Source of the DNA: Bordetella flabilis
GTDB lineage: Bacteria; Pseudomonadota; Gammaproteobacteria; Burkholderiales; Burkholderiaceae_B
DNA: 64,000 nt
NCBI RefSeq assembly: GCF_001676725.1
Contig: NZ_CP016172.1
Span: 5,270,001 to 5,334,000 of the forward strand
Direction of reading: 5' to 3'
Numbering within the stretch: position 1 is the stretch's first letter; each line of letters opens with the position of its first letter. Both the position numbers and the translations under genes were made by a program. The notes under the pieces were generated by a model that was not told the DNA's origin, did no database searches, and worked only from the letters and a program-made list of their open reading frames with translations. This document shows, piece by piece, positions 18,404 through 31,220 of the stretch.

Positions 18404-19366
18404 CTATTCCACCGTGATGCCGGCCTTGCGTATGACCGGCTGCCAGTAATCGATGTCCTTGGCGACCTGGGCATCCAGCTGGGCCGGCGCCAGATACCAC
18501 GCCTGGACGCCGGCCGCGGCCAGCGCCTCCTTCACCTTGGACGTTTGCAGCGCCTTCTGCGCGGCCTCGGTCAGCGCGGAGACGGCGTCCGGCGGGGTGC
18601 CGGCGGGCGCGAACAGGGCGACCCAGGCTTCCAGCTCGAAGCCGGGGAAGCCCGCTTCGGCCGTGGTCGGCACATCGGGCAGCATGGGGATGCGCGACTG
18701 GGCGGCGACGGCCAGCGGACGCAGGCGGCCGCTGGTGACGAAACCGGCCAGCGAAGGCGGCGTGGCCACGGTCATCTGCACATTGCCGGCCAGCACGTCC
18801 TGCACCGCGGGACCCGCGCCCTTGTAGGGCACGTGGGTGATCTGGATATTCAGCTTCTGCTTGAAAAGCTCCATGCCGATATGCGGGACCGATCCATTGC
18901 CCGACGTCGCGTAGTTGAGCTCATTGGGATGGGCGCGGGCATAGTCCACCAGTTCCTTCAGCGTATGGACGGGCAGCTTGGGATTGACGGCGATGACGTG
19001 AGGCGAGGACACCAGCATCGCGATCGGCGCGAAGTCCTTGCGGGGATCCCAATCCAGCTTCTTGAACATGACCGGGTTGCCGACATGGAACATCGAATAG
19101 CCGGCCAGGACGGTGTAGCCATCGGCGGCCGAGCGCGCCACATAGGAAGCCGCGATATTGCCGCTGGCCCCGGGCCGGTTCTCGACAATGATGGACTGTT
19201 TCAGCGTTTCGGCCATCGGCGGCGTAATTATCCGGACGACCTGGTCGATAATGCCGCCGGGAGGCACTGGCACCACGACCCGGATCGGGCGGTCCGGATA
19301 GGCGGCATGGCTGGCGTTGCCAAGCAGGGCGATGGCCAGTAAGGCCGCCAGGAACGGTCGTTTCAT
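18404..19366 (-). CDS. Bug family tripartite tricarboxylate transporter substrate-binding receptor
   Basis: The 320-residue protein has a short signal peptide (about 1-20, ending SHA) and the Bug motifs YPDRPIRVVVPVPPGG, VENRPGASGNIAASYVARSAADGYT and THVPYKGAGPAVQDVLAG. It is a periplasmic binding protein for a carboxylate. ATG 19366 follows CGAGGAGAC. It is in an operon with the downstream RraA aldolase-like gene and is divergent from a GntR regulator that probably controls it. No TctA or TctB is present here. Confidence 0.9.
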   Translation of the reverse strand: MKRPFLAALLAIALLGNASHAAYPDRPIRVVVPVPPGGIIDQVVRIITPPMAETLKQSIIVENRPGASGNIAASYVARSAADGYTVLAGYSMFHVGNPVMFKKLDWDPRKDFAPIAMLVSSPHVIAVNPKLPVHTLKELVDYARAHPNELNYATSGNGSVPHIGMELFKQKLNIQITHVPYKGAGPAVQDVLAGNVQMTVATPPSLAGFVTSGRLRPLAVAAQSRIPMLPDVPTTAEAGFPGFELEAWVALFAPAGTPPDAVSALTEAAQKALQTSKVKEALAAAGVQAWYLAPAQLDAQVAKDIDYWQPVIRKAGITVE

Positions 19367-19415
19367 TGAGTCTCCTCGGTCAGTTGTAATAATAATTTGT
19401 ACTGCTTTCGTAATT
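19367..19415. promoter_or_regulatory. AT-rich divergent promoter region of the Bug-RraA and GntR-EamA units
   Basis: The short intergenic region is much richer in A/T than its surroundings. It has two TTGTA(A/C) motifs, at 19384 and 19397, 13 bp apart. It must hold promoters for both directions and probably the GntR operator; I could not assign individual elements. Confidence 0.45.
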
Positions 19416-20108
19416 ATGAAGACCAAGTCTAAAATTATCAACATGGAGCAAAAGGCCCAACCCGCGGTCAACACGCCCGAACGCATCCGGGGGCTGATCG
19501 AGCAGGACATCGCGGCGGGCGTGCTGGCGCCCGGCGTGCCGCTCGACGAGAACGCCCTGGCCGCGCGGTTCGAGGTATCGCGGACCCCCGTGCGGGAGGC
19601 GCTGCTCATGCTGGCCGCGCGAAAGCTGGTGACCATCGTTCCGCGGGCGGGAACCTTCGTCTACAAGCCAGGGCCGGCCGAACTCATCGCGCTGCTGGAA
19701 TATTTGGGCGAACTGGAGGGCGTGGCCGCACGGCTGGCGGCGCAGCGCATGAGCGCCGCCCAGCGCGAGCAGCTCGCGGCCCTGCACCAGGAAGCCGCCG
19801 CGCTGGCGCAGGCGGGCGACCAGCCGCAATACGAGGCCGCCAATGCCCGCCTGCACGAGCTCATCATCCAGGGCAGCGGCAACGCCATCGTGCGCGACGA
19901 GATCGAGGACGCTCGGCGCCGGCTGGCCAATTTCAGGCGCCACGTATTCGACCAGCCGGGCCGGCTGATGACGTCCTGCGCCGAGCACGAGCCCATCGTC
20001 CGCGCGGTGTGCGCGGGCGACGGCGAAGGCGCCGCGCGGGCGATGCGCGACCACATCATAGGCAAGGGCAAGGCCTTTGCGGATCTGGTCCTGGCCAACG
20101 CGCCATGA
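19416..20108 (+). CDS. GntR family transcriptional regulator (FadR/FCD type)
   Basis: The protein of 230 residues has a winged helix (about 18-85, with DENALAARFEVSRTPVREALLML) and an FCD ligand-binding domain (about 92-225). The FCD metal-site residues are plausibly in the ARLHELI segment and in MTSCAEHEPIV and AMRDHI. The ATG at 19416 and one at 19443 are both possible; neither has a strong ribosome binding site. It is divergent from the Bug-RraA unit and overlaps the following EamA gene by 4 bp (ATGA), so the regulator and exporter are co-translated. It probably represses the locus until its organic acid ligand binds. Confidence 0.85.
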   Translation: MKTKSKIINMEQKAQPAVNTPERIRGLIEQDIAAGVLAPGVPLDENALAARFEVSRTPVREALLMLAARKLVTIVPRAGTFVYKPGPAELIALLEYLGELEGVAARLAAQRMSAAQREQLAALHQEAAALAQAGDQPQYEAANARLHELIIQGSGNAIVRDEIEDARRRLANFRRHVFDQPGRLMTSCAEHEPIVRAVCAGDGEGAARAMRDHIIGKGKAFADLVLANAP

Positions 20109-21013
20109 ATACACGGCTTTTCATCGCGCTGCTGCTGCCGCCCCTGCTCTGGGGCAGCAACGCCATCGTGGGCAAGATGGCCGCCGGCTCCATCCCGCCC
20201 GTGACCTTGAACGTACTGCGCTGGACCATGGCGCTGCTGGTGCTCGCGCCCTTCATCGCCCGCCGCGTGCTGCGCCACCGTGACGCCATCCGGTCGGAAT
20301 GGCGGACGATCGCCGTCGGCGGCCTGTGGGGCATCGCCTGCTATAACGCCCTGCAGTACCTGGCCCTGACCACCTCGGATCCGATCAACACGTCCTTGAT
20401 CGGCGCCTCGGCGCCCGTCTTCATTCTTCTGTTGGGCCGCCTGCTGTTCCAGGCGCCGATCAACGCCCGCAGCGCCATCGGCGCGGCGCTGTCCGTGGCG
20501 GGCGTCGCGTGGGTCATGCTGCGCGGCAGCCCGGGCAGCCTGGGCGCAGTCCATTTCGTGCCTGGCGATCTCTTCATGCTGGCCGGGACCTGTGCGTGGA
20601 GCCTGTACACCTGGCTGCTGAAGCGCCGCCCTTCGCGGCTGCCGGCCGACGTGCTGCTCTGCGTCCAGATCGCCGCGGGCCTGCTCTGGAGCCTGCCGCT
20701 GCTACTGGCCGAACATGCCTGGGGGAACTACGCTCCCATCGCGTTCAACGCGCAAACCCTGGCCATCGTCGCCTATATCGGCGTGTTCCCGTCGCTGGTG
20801 GCGTTCTTCTGCTGGCAGACGGCGGTTTCCCGCACCAATCCGCAATTGCCCATCTTCTTCATGAACCTGACGCCGATCTTCACCGTGCTGCTATCGGTGC
20901 TGCTGCTGGCCGAAGCGCCGCGCCCCTACCATGCGGTCGGACTGGCGATGATCCTGGCGGGCATCTACCTGGCGCAACGCGGGAGCGCCCGGCCCGCCCG
21001 TCGGGCCGGCTGA
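20105..21013 (+). CDS. EamA/DMT superfamily transporter
   Basis: The 302-residue inner-membrane protein has ten hydrophobic segments arranged as two EamA repeats (about 5-140 and 155-290). The starting segment LLPPLLWGSNAIVGKMA and the closing segment TPIFTVLLSVLLLAEAP are characteristic. DMT transporters of this group export or import small metabolites such as amino acids. It overlaps the stop of the GntR gene by 4 bp, so it is the second gene of that unit. The substrate is not known. Confidence 0.85.
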   Translation: MNTRLFIALLLPPLLWGSNAIVGKMAAGSIPPVTLNVLRWTMALLVLAPFIARRVLRHRDAIRSEWRTIAVGGLWGIACYNALQYLALTTSDPINTSLIGASAPVFILLLGRLLFQAPINARSAIGAALSVAGVAWVMLRGSPGSLGAVHFVPGDLFMLAGTCAWSLYTWLLKRRPSRLPADVLLCVQIAAGLLWSLPLLLAEHAWGNYAPIAFNAQTLAIVAYIGVFPSLVAFFCWQTAVSRTNPQLPIFFMNLTPIFTVLLSVLLLAEAPRPYHAVGLAMILAGIYLAQRGSARPARRAG

Positions 21014-21051
21014 ACGGGGAGCCGGGCGCACAAGGCGGCTGGATGGGACAA

Positions 21052-21097
21052 GCGGCGGGTGCCAAGGCTGGGTAGTGACAGACAGGCAGCCCGCCGC
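21052..21097. terminator. Long hairpin between convergent EamA and metH genes
   Basis: Arms GCGGCGGG and CCCGCCGC are complementary, and the pairing can extend through adjacent GCC/GGC with one bulge. The hairpin lies between two stops in the right place for a bidirectional terminator. There is no U-tract. Confidence 0.35.
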
Positions 21098-21115
21098 CGC
21101 GTGCTTTCCGGCCCC

Positions 21116-24907
<3,792 letters not shown>

Positions 24908-25273
24908 CAGTGGCGGCGGGGCGAAGCGCCTGGGCAATCCTGAATGGTAACAAAGCACACAGGCAAAAAGGCCCGTGATACATTCCGCCCCCTCGAATCG
25001 GTGCTTTCAGCGCATCCGCGCGGTGAAAGGTAAACGGGAAACAGGAAAGGATCCAGGCGGCGGCCCGCGTAGCGGCTGCCGGCTCCTCGGCCTGTGCTGC
25101 CCCCGCAACGGTCCTCATGCTGCCGGCCATCCGGCCGGACAGCATGACAGCCCGATACCGGCCGGTTCGCCCGGGGAAGACGCGCACCGCGACAAGGCCG
25201 CAGAGCCATCGCATGCCGGCTTCCGGTTTCCGTGAACGACGTGCGGGGTCGCGCGTCCCGACGAGGTCTCGTT
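24908..25273. other. Divergent region between metH and btuB
   Basis: The 366 bases contain no gene. On the plus strand most of it is the cobalamin riboswitch leader of btuB. On the minus strand the first 50 bp would hold the metH promoter (TACCAT is a possible -10). I saw no SAH or SAM riboswitch on the metH side. Confidence 0.6.
25000..25220 (+). ncRNA. Cobalamin riboswitch upstream of btuB
   Basis: Conserved pieces appear in the right order: GGTGC at the 5' end, ACGGGAA with AGG following, the core GCTGCCCCCGCAACGG at 25096-25111, and GGGGAAGACG with CCGCGACAAGGCCGCAGAGCC toward the 3' end. A strong peripheral stem lies at 25116-25146 (CATGCTG.CCGGCC / GGCCGG.CAGCATG). The 3' B12-box-like part departs from the usual GAGCCAGGAGACCTGCC. 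Cobalamin would lower expression of the downstream receptor genes. Confidence 0.85.
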
Positions 25274-27208
25274 ATGAAGCCCCCTTTCACCCGGCAATGC
25301 GCCGGGCTGCTCGCCTGCCTGGCTCCGATATGGGCCGGCGCCCAACAAAACCCGGCCAGTACCGGCGCAACGCCCGTTTCCCAGCTCGACACCGTGGTCG
25401 TCACGGCCAGCCGCACGCCGCAGGTCGCGCGCGATGTGCTGGGCGACGTCAGCGTCATCGACCGCGAGACACTGGAGAGCGCCGGGCAAAGCAGCCTGGC
25501 GGAAGTCCTGTCCCGCACGCACGGCATCGAGTACGCCAACAACGGCGGGCCGCAGACCGTCACCAGCCTGTTCATGCGGGGCGCCAACAGCAACCAGACC
25601 CTGGTGCTGGTGGACGGACAGCGCATCAACAACGCCACCAATGGCCTGGCGGCCCTGAACGCCATTCCGGCCGGCAGCATCGACCACATCGAAATCGTGC
25701 GCGGCGCGGCCAGCAGCCTGTATGGGGCGGACGCCCTGGGCGGCGTCATCAATATCATCACGCGACGCGACGCCGACAAGCCGCTGTCGGCCTACACCTC
25801 CATCGGGGGCGGCACCTACGGCACCAGCAGCTATAGCGCCGGCCTGTCGGGCGCCGCGCAGGGCTGGACCTACAGCCTGTCGAGCAGCTACCAGCAAAGC
25901 CATGGCTTCGACGCGACCAACGACAAGAGCTTCCTGCACAACCCGGATCATGACAGCTACTACGAACGCAATGTCGCGGCCTCGCTGGGCTACGAGTGGA
26001 AGCCCGGGCAGACGCTGAGCGCGCAGTTCTACGAGACCCACCTGAACGGCGGCTATGACAATGGCATGCCTGCGTTCAACGACCGCTCGATCCAGGACGT
26101 ACAGGGATTCTCGCTGACCAGCACCAACCGCCTGACGGATGTGTGGCAGAGCACGCTGCGCGTCGGCAGCACGCTGGACAAGAACCGTTCGGAAAACGCC
26201 CCGGGCGATGAACTGTTCGGCTCCAGCCCGGATGGCAAGACCACCTTCCGCACCCGCCAGGACCAGTTGCTGTGGCAGAACGACCTGCAACTGGCGACCG
26301 GGCAGAAAGTGACCCTGGCCTATGAGCACCTGGAACAGCGCGTGGACGGGGACATTCCGAACTTCAACGACTTCCCGGTGTCGTTCGGGAACTTCACCCA
26401 GACCCGCCGGCACGTGAATTCCTTCACCGGCGTCTACCTGGCGGATTTCGGCGCGCACCACCTGCAAGCCAGCCTGCGCAACGACGACAATTCCCAGTTC
26501 GGTAACCACACCACCGGCGGGTTGAGCTACGGCTACGACATCACGCGCAGGATCCGCGCCACGGTGGGCGCCAGCACGGGCTTCCGCGCGCCGGACTTCA
26601 ATGAACTGTATTGGCCCAACGACGGCTTTTTCGTCGGCAATCCCGATCTGCGGCCGGAAACGTCGCGCAATGTCGAGGCCAGCCTGCGCTACCTGGACGA
26701 CGACAGCGAGTTCGGCATCACGTACTACCGCAACAAGGTCAAGAACCTGATCGTCAACCAGGCGGTGGACCCGGCGGACCCCTTCAGCGCCTTCCAACCC
26801 TACAACGTGTCCCATGCCCTGCTGGAAGGGGTTACCTTTACGGGCATGAAGAAGTTCGGCAACACCCGCCTGCGCGCCAGCCTGGACCTGAGCGACCCGC
26901 GCAACACGGACGAGGACAAGCGGCTGCCGCAGCGGGCGAAGAAGGTGCTGCGGCTGTCCGGCGACCATCGGCTGGGCGACTTGCTGCTCGGCGCCGAATG
27001 GTACGTCAGCGGGGATCGCGTCGATGCGTTGACCGGCGACCGGCTGGGCGGCTACGGGCTGCTCAACCTGCTGGCTTCCTATGACCTGACGCGCAACCTG
27101 CAGGTGCAACTGCGCTGGAACAACGTGCTGGACAAGCAGTACACCCTGGTACAGGGCTACAACACGCCGGGCTCGAACGCCTTCGTGAACCTGACCTGGC
27201 GCATGTGA
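25274..27208 (+). CDS. btuB: TonB-dependent vitamin B12 outer-membrane receptor (BtuB-like)
   Basis: The 644-residue protein has a signal peptide (about 1-23, ending WAGA) and then a TonB box-like DTVVVTASR. A plug domain follows (about 45-150, with RGANSNQTLVLVDGQRIN and the closing IEIVRGAASSLYGADALGG). The 22-strand beta-barrel ends in the outer-membrane C-terminal signature (NLTWRM). A cobalamin riboswitch precedes it and btuF follows with a 4-bp overlap, so cobalamin is the very likely ligand. Start 25274 has a GAGG site, while an in-frame ATG at 25232 would lie at the end of the riboswitch. No BtuCD permease is found in the window. Confidence 0.92.
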   Translation: MKPPFTRQCAGLLACLAPIWAGAQQNPASTGATPVSQLDTVVVTASRTPQVARDVLGDVSVIDRETLESAGQSSLAEVLSRTHGIEYANNGGPQTVTSLFMRGANSNQTLVLVDGQRINNATNGLAALNAIPAGSIDHIEIVRGAASSLYGADALGGVINIITRRDADKPLSAYTSIGGGTYGTSSYSAGLSGAAQGWTYSLSSSYQQSHGFDATNDKSFLHNPDHDSYYERNVAASLGYEWKPGQTLSAQFYETHLNGGYDNGMPAFNDRSIQDVQGFSLTSTNRLTDVWQSTLRVGSTLDKNRSENAPGDELFGSSPDGKTTFRTRQDQLLWQNDLQLATGQKVTLAYEHLEQRVDGDIPNFNDFPVSFGNFTQTRRHVNSFTGVYLADFGAHHLQASLRNDDNSQFGNHTTGGLSYGYDITRRIRATVGASTGFRAPDFNELYWPNDGFFVGNPDLRPETSRNVEASLRYLDDDSEFGITYYRNKVKNLIVNQAVDPADPFSAFQPYNVSHALLEGVTFTGMKKFGNTRLRASLDLSDPRNTDEDKRLPQRAKKVLRLSGDHRLGDLLLGAEWYVSGDRVDALTGDRLGGYGLLNLLASYDLTRNLQVQLRWNNVLDKQYTLVQGYNTPGSNAFVNLTWRM

Positions 27209-28209
27209 AGCGAACGGACTGGCGGCACGGCATGCGGACTTGGCGCAAGGCGATCCCGGCAGCGAACACGGCGCTGACCGCCGTCGCGGTGACGGTGGCG
27301 AAGGCCACGGCCACGGCGATGGTGTTCGCCGCCGCGGCCGCCTTGGGTTTCACGGCCGCGACCGCGCGCGCGGCAGCCGCCGCCGGCACGGCCCCCACCC
27401 TCCTTTCCGTACAGGACGACCAGGGCCGCACGGTGCGCCTGCCCCATCCCGCCGCGCGTGCCATCTCCTTGGCTCCGCACGCCACCGAACTGGTCTACGC
27501 GGCCGGCGCCGGCGACCGGCTGGCCGGCGTGGCACGCGGCAGCGATTACCCGTCCCAGGCGCGCACCCTGCCGTCCATAGGCGACGCGCTGGAACCCGAT
27601 GCCGAACGCGTCGTGGCGCTCAAGCCCGACCTGGTCATCGCCTGGTTGCCCGGCGGCGCGGCACCGCTGCTGCCCGTGTTGCGCAACCTGGATGTGCCGG
27701 TGTTCTACAGCGATCCGCAGACGCTGCGCGACATTCCCGCCGCCCTGGAAAAAATGGGCGTGCTGTTCGGCACGAGTGACGTCGCCGCGCCCGCGGCTGC
27801 GGCCCTGCGCGCCCGCATCGATGCGCTGGCGCGGCGCTACGCCGGCCGCAAGCCGGTGCGGGTGTTCATCCAGGCCGGGCGCGAGCCGCTGTATACGTTG
27901 AACGGCCGCAGCATCGTCAGCGACGCGCTGCGACTGTGCGGTGGTGTCAATGTTTTCGCCGACGCCGCCGTCACCGCGCCCCAGGTATCGGCCGAGGCCG
28001 TGCTGGCCGCGCGTCCCGACGCCATCGTGGCCGGCAGCGGCAGCGCGCAGAGCCTGCAAGCAACCCTCTCGACCTGGCGCGGGTACGCGCTGCCGGCGGC
28101 GCTCGCGGGCCACGTCTTCGGCATCGATGCCGACGCCCTGTATCGCCCCGGGCCGCGGCTGATCGCCGCCACGGAAGCGCTGTGCGAGGCGCTGGATCGG
28201 ACCCGCTGA
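27205..28209 (+). CDS. btuF: Periplasmic cobalamin-binding protein (BtuF-like)
   Basis: The 334-residue protein has an unusually long hydrophobic N terminus (about 18-58), a signal peptide or anchor, and then the class III periplasmic-binding fold: [47 protein letters not shown], residue region about 68-115, and later [13 protein letters not shown]. In the BtuF/FhuD family these segments form the cobalamin or siderophore binding cleft. It starts with GTG in GTGA, overlapping the btuB stop by 4 bp, so it is under the same riboswitch. It would pass B12 from BtuB to an ABC importer encoded elsewhere. Confidence 0.85.
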   Translation: MKRTDWRHGMRTWRKAIPAANTALTAVAVTVAKATATAMVFAAAAALGFTAATARAAAAAGTAPTLLSVQDDQGRTVRLPHPAARAISLAPHATELVYAAGAGDRLAGVARGSDYPSQARTLPSIGDALEPDAERVVALKPDLVIAWLPGGAAPLLPVLRNLDVPVFYSDPQTLRDIPAALEKMGVLFGTSDVAAPAAAALRARIDALARRYAGRKPVRVFIQAGREPLYTLNGRSIVSDALRLCGGVNVFADAAVTAPQVSAEAVLAARPDAIVAGSGSAQSLQATLSTWRGYALPAALAGHVFGIDADALYRPGPRLIAATEALCEALDRTR

Positions 28210-28294
28210 GCCGCCCTGCGCGCCGCGCTGCTTTATGATGACGGGATTCGTCCCGCGCCATCCGGGCGCGCGGTCACCTTCCGCTGCTTTCGCC

Positions 28295-29083
28295 ATGCCA
28301 TCCCAAGACACCCTCACCGTCGCCGGCCGCACTTTCCGGTCGCGCCTGCTGGTCGGTACCGGCAAGTACCAGGACTTCGAACAGACGCGCCAGGCGCTGG
28401 ACGCCAGCGGCTGCGAAATCGTCACGGTCGCCATCCGCCGCGTGAACCTGGGCCAGAACGCCAACGAGCCCAGCCTGCTGGACTTCGTGCCGACGTCGCG
28501 CTTCACCTATCTGCCCAATACCGCCGGCTGCTACAACGCCGAGGAAGCCGTGCGTACCTTGCGGCTGGCGCGCGAGCTGCTGGACGGCCACGATCTGGTC
28601 AAGCTCGAAGTGCTGGGCGACCCGCACACGCTGTTTCCCAACATGCCGGAGACCCTCAAGGCCACGGAGACGCTGGTCAAAGAGGGCTTCAAGGTCATGG
28701 TCTACTGCACCGACGATCCGATCCAGGCGCGCATGCTGGAAGACCTGGGCGCGGTGGCCGTCATGCCGCTGGCCTCGCTGATCGGCTCGGGCATGGGCAT
28801 CCTGAATCCCTGGAACCTGCGCCTCATCATCGACCAGGCGCGCGTGCCGGTGCTCGTCGACGCCGGCGTGGGCACGGCGTCGGATGCCGCGATCGCGATG
28901 GAGCTGGGCTGCGACGGCGTACTGATGAACACCGCCATCGCCGGCGCCAAAAATCCCGTCCTGATGGCCAGCGCCATGAAAAAAGCCGTGGAGGCCGGCC
29001 GCGAAGCCTTCCTGGCCGGCCGCATGCCCCGCAAGCTCTACAGCGCCTCGCCGTCATCGCCGGTGGAAGGCGTGGTGCGATGA
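28295..29083 (+). CDS. thiG: Thiazole synthase ThiG
   Basis: ThiG builds the thiazole phosphate of thiamine from deoxyxylulose phosphate, dehydroglycine and ThiS thiocarboxylate. The 262-residue protein shows the TIM-barrel signature with the Schiff-base lysine in LVKLEVLGD (Lys103), [17 protein letters not shown], and the C-terminal phosphate-binding [12 protein letters not shown] chose ATG 28295; upstream in-frame residues look non-coding. It is followed directly by thiD with a 4-bp overlap. The sulfur carrier gene thiS is not adjacent, which is unusual, and no TPP riboswitch is visible before this gene. Confidence 0.97.
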   Translation: MPSQDTLTVAGRTFRSRLLVGTGKYQDFEQTRQALDASGCEIVTVAIRRVNLGQNANEPSLLDFVPTSRFTYLPNTAGCYNAEEAVRTLRLARELLDGHDLVKLEVLGDPHTLFPNMPETLKATETLVKEGFKVMVYCTDDPIQARMLEDLGAVAVMPLASLIGSGMGILNPWNLRLIIDQARVPVLVDAGVGTASDAAIAMELGCDGVLMNTAIAGAKNPVLMASAMKKAVEAGREAFLAGRMPRKLYSASPSSPVEGVVR

Positions 29084-29889
29084 TCCCCAACGCGCTCTCC
29101 ATCGCCGGCGTCGACCCCTCCGGGGGTGCCGGCGTATTGGCCGATGTGAAAGCCATGAGCGCCCTGGGCGCCTACGGTTGCGCGGTGATCGCCGCGCTGA
29201 CGGCGCAGAACACCCAGGGCGTGATGAGCGTCGCACCGGTGCCGCCGTCTTTCGTCGGGCAGCAGATCGACGCCCTGTTCGCCGACCTGCGCATCGACGC
29301 GGTCAAGATCGGCATGCTGGGCCAGCAGCCCGTGATCCAGGTGGTGGCCGAAAAGCTCGCACGCTGGCAGGCGCCGCATGTGGTGCTGGACCCCGTCATG
29401 GTGGCGAAGAGCGGCGACCTGCTGCTGGACCGCGACGCCGTCGGCGTGCTGCGCGAAGCGCTGCTGCCCCAGGCCACGGTGCTGACCCCCAACCTGCCCG
29501 AAGCCGGCGTGCTGCTGGAAGAGCGCCCGGTGGAGACGCTGAAGGAAATGCGCCGCGTGGCCGAACGGCTGCGCAACAAGCTGGCGCACAGCGGGCAGCG
29601 CTGGGTCATGCTCAAGGGCGGGCACCTGCCGGGCGACGAGACCATAGACCTGCTGCACGACGGCGACCGCATGATCGAACTGCCGGGCGGCCGCATCGAC
29701 ACGCGCAACACGCACGGCACCGGCTGCACCCTATCGGCCGCCCTGGCCGCGCTGATACCCCAGACCGGCGACGTCCCCGAAGCCGCGCGGCGCGCCAAGG
29801 CCTATCTCACCGAAGCCATCCGCCACGCCGACCGCCTGGAGGTCGGCAAGGGCCACGGTCCGGTCCACCATTTCCACGCGTGGTGGTAG
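29080..29889 (+). CDS. thiD: Hydroxymethylpyrimidine/phosphomethylpyrimidine kinase ThiD
   Basis: The 269-residue protein is a ribokinase-fold kinase that phosphorylates HMP and HMP-P in thiamine synthesis. Signature segments are [18 protein letters not shown] at the N terminus, [16 protein letters not shown] around residue 105, and the catalytic [12 protein letters not shown] near 209. It overlaps thiG by 4 bp (ATGA), so the two are translated together. thiC, which makes its substrate, lies about 15 kb away in its own riboswitch-controlled unit. Confidence 0.95.
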   Translation: MIPNALSIAGVDPSGGAGVLADVKAMSALGAYGCAVIAALTAQNTQGVMSVAPVPPSFVGQQIDALFADLRIDAVKIGMLGQQPVIQVVAEKLARWQAPHVVLDPVMVAKSGDLLLDRDAVGVLREALLPQATVLTPNLPEAGVLLEERPVETLKEMRRVAERLRNKLAHSGQRWVMLKGGHLPGDETIDLLHDGDRMIELPGGRIDTRNTHGTGCTLSAALAALIPQTGDVPEAARRAKAYLTEAIRHADRLEVGKGHGPVHHFHAWW

Positions 29890-29905
29890 GCGGGCGGCGC
29901 GGCGG

Positions 29906-29911
29906 TACAAT
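29906..29911 (+). promoter_or_regulatory. Possible -10 element of the isoaspartate methyltransferase gene
   Basis: TACAAT stands in a GC-rich stretch 37 bp before the methyltransferase ATG, in the short gap after thiD. The -35 hexamer is not clear, so this is tentative. Confidence 0.35.
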
Positions 29912-29947
29912 CCCGCGTTGCCCCCTGAACTCTTCTTTGCTGCTGTC

Positions 29948-30628
29948 ATGAACGCCTCCACTTTGCCCGACGTCGAAAAAGCCCGCTTCAACATGGTGGA
30001 ACAGCAGATCCGCCCCTGGGAGGTGCTGGACGAAAAGGTGCTGGCCGCCCTCTTCAAGGTGCGCCGCGAGCAATTCGTGCCGCCGGCGCTGCGGTCGCTG
30101 GCGTTCTCGGACCTGGAAATCCCGCTGGAAATCAATGCGGTGGACACCCGGGAAACCATGCTGGCGCCCAAGGTGGAAGCCCGCCTGACGCAGGAGCTGC
30201 TGCTGGCGCCCAGCGACGCCGTGCTGGAGATCGGCACCGGTTCGGGCTACCAGGCCGCCCTGCTGGGCGCCCTGGCGCAGCAGGTCACGACGGTGGAGAT
30301 CGACAGCCGCCTGGCCGCCTTCGCCCAGCAGAACCTGCAGATGAACAACGTCGGCAACGTCAAGGTGGAAACCGGCGACGGGCGCAATGGCTGGGGCACC
30401 ACCGAATACGACGCCATTCTGCTTACCGGTTCGGTGCCGGTCGTTCCCGACGGCCTGAAATACCAGTTGCGCATCGGCGGACGGCTGGTCGTGGTGGTCG
30501 GCACGGCGCCCATCATGACGGCCTGTCGCATCACGCGGACCACGGCGGCCAGTTTCGAGACCGTCAACCTGTTCGAAACGGTCATCAAGCCGCTGCGCGG
30601 CGCGACCGTGTCGCAGTTCAAGTTCTAG
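29948..30628 (+). CDS. Protein-L-isoaspartate O-methyltransferase family protein
   Basis: The 226-residue protein is a class I methyltransferase of the PCMT family. It shows the family helix region ARFNMVEQQIRPWEVLD, the REQFVPP segment, and the SAM-binding motif VLEIGTGSGYQAALLGALA (about 91-110). It methylates isoaspartyl residues formed by protein ageing and starts their repair. The start at 29948 begins MNAST; a longer frame from 29918 is possible. The C-terminal region is shorter than in E. coli Pcm-type enzymes, and a redox-related role for this betaproteobacterial subtype cannot be excluded. Confidence 0.87.
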   Translation: MNASTLPDVEKARFNMVEQQIRPWEVLDEKVLAALFKVRREQFVPPALRSLAFSDLEIPLEINAVDTRETMLAPKVEARLTQELLLAPSDAVLEIGTGSGYQAALLGALAQQVTTVEIDSRLAAFAQQNLQMNNVGNVKVETGDGRNGWGTTEYDAILLTGSVPVVPDGLKYQLRIGGRLVVVVGTAPIMTACRITRTTAASFETVNLFETVIKPLRGATVSQFKF

Positions 30629-30722
30629 GCGTTTGCCTCGACGGCGTGGGCGGCCGGGTGCCGCCCCACCGGCCGCGACCCAGGCGCGCCAGGCCGGACG
30701 CCACCCGCCGCCGCGCGGCGCG

Positions 30723-31211
30723 TCAACCGCCCTGCCGGATCTTGCGCACCAGTGCGGTGGTCGAGCGCGAGAACGCGAAGGGCACCGCCACGGCGCGGCC
30801 TCCCCAGCTCTTCACCAGGGCGGTTTCCGGCAGTTTTTCCATGTCGTAGTCGCCGCCTTTCACGATCACGTCGGGGCGCAACAGCGCGATCAGCGCTTCC
30901 GGCGTGTCCTCGTCGAAGGTCGTGACGGCGTCCACGCATGCCAGCGCGGCCAGCAGCGCCGCACGGTCTTCCTGGCTATTGAGCGGCCGATCCGGACCCT
31001 TGCCCAGGCGACGGGCCGACGCATCCGTATTGACGGCGACGACCAGCGCGGCGCCCAGTTGCGCGCTTTCGTCCAGGTAGGTCACATGTCCGCGATGCAG
31101 GATGTCGAACACCCCGTTGGTGAATACCAGCGGACGCGGCAGCCGGCCGCCGGCGACGGCGTCCAGGCACTGCCGGGGCGTAAGGATCTTGGATTCGAAA
31201 CGGGCGGTCAT
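30723..31211 (-). CDS. hldC: D-glycero-beta-D-manno-heptose 1-phosphate adenylyltransferase
   Basis: The 162-residue protein is a stand-alone nucleotidyltransferase that activates heptose 1-phosphate with ATP to make ADP-heptose for lipopolysaccharide. The HxGH nucleotide-binding motif is at 39-42 (HRGH, in GVFDILHRGH) and the second motif is in ALVRKIRQ near the C terminus. E. coli fuses this domain to the kinase in HldE; here it is separate, as in species with HldA and HldC. It is 9 bp downstream of a diiron ferritin-like gene on the same strand. Confidence 0.93.
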   Translation of the reverse strand: MTARFESKILTPRQCLDAVAGGRLPRPLVFTNGVFDILHRGHVTYLDESAQLGAALVVAVNTDASARRLGKGPDRPLNSQEDRAALLAALACVDAVTTFDEDTPEALIALLRPDVIVKGGDYDMEKLPETALVKSWGGRAVAVPFAFSRSTTALVRKIRQGG

Positions 31212-31220
31212 GCCGGCATT

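Noticed and set aside
24908..24975. SAH or SAM riboswitch upstream of metH
   Set aside because: The short leader has none of the conserved motifs. A GTG at 24958 could lengthen the frame but does not match MetH N termini.
25115..27109. A 664-codon minus-strand open frame overlapping btuB and the riboswitch
   Set aside because: The plus strand encodes an obvious TonB-dependent receptor; the antisense frame has no domain and no ribosome binding site.
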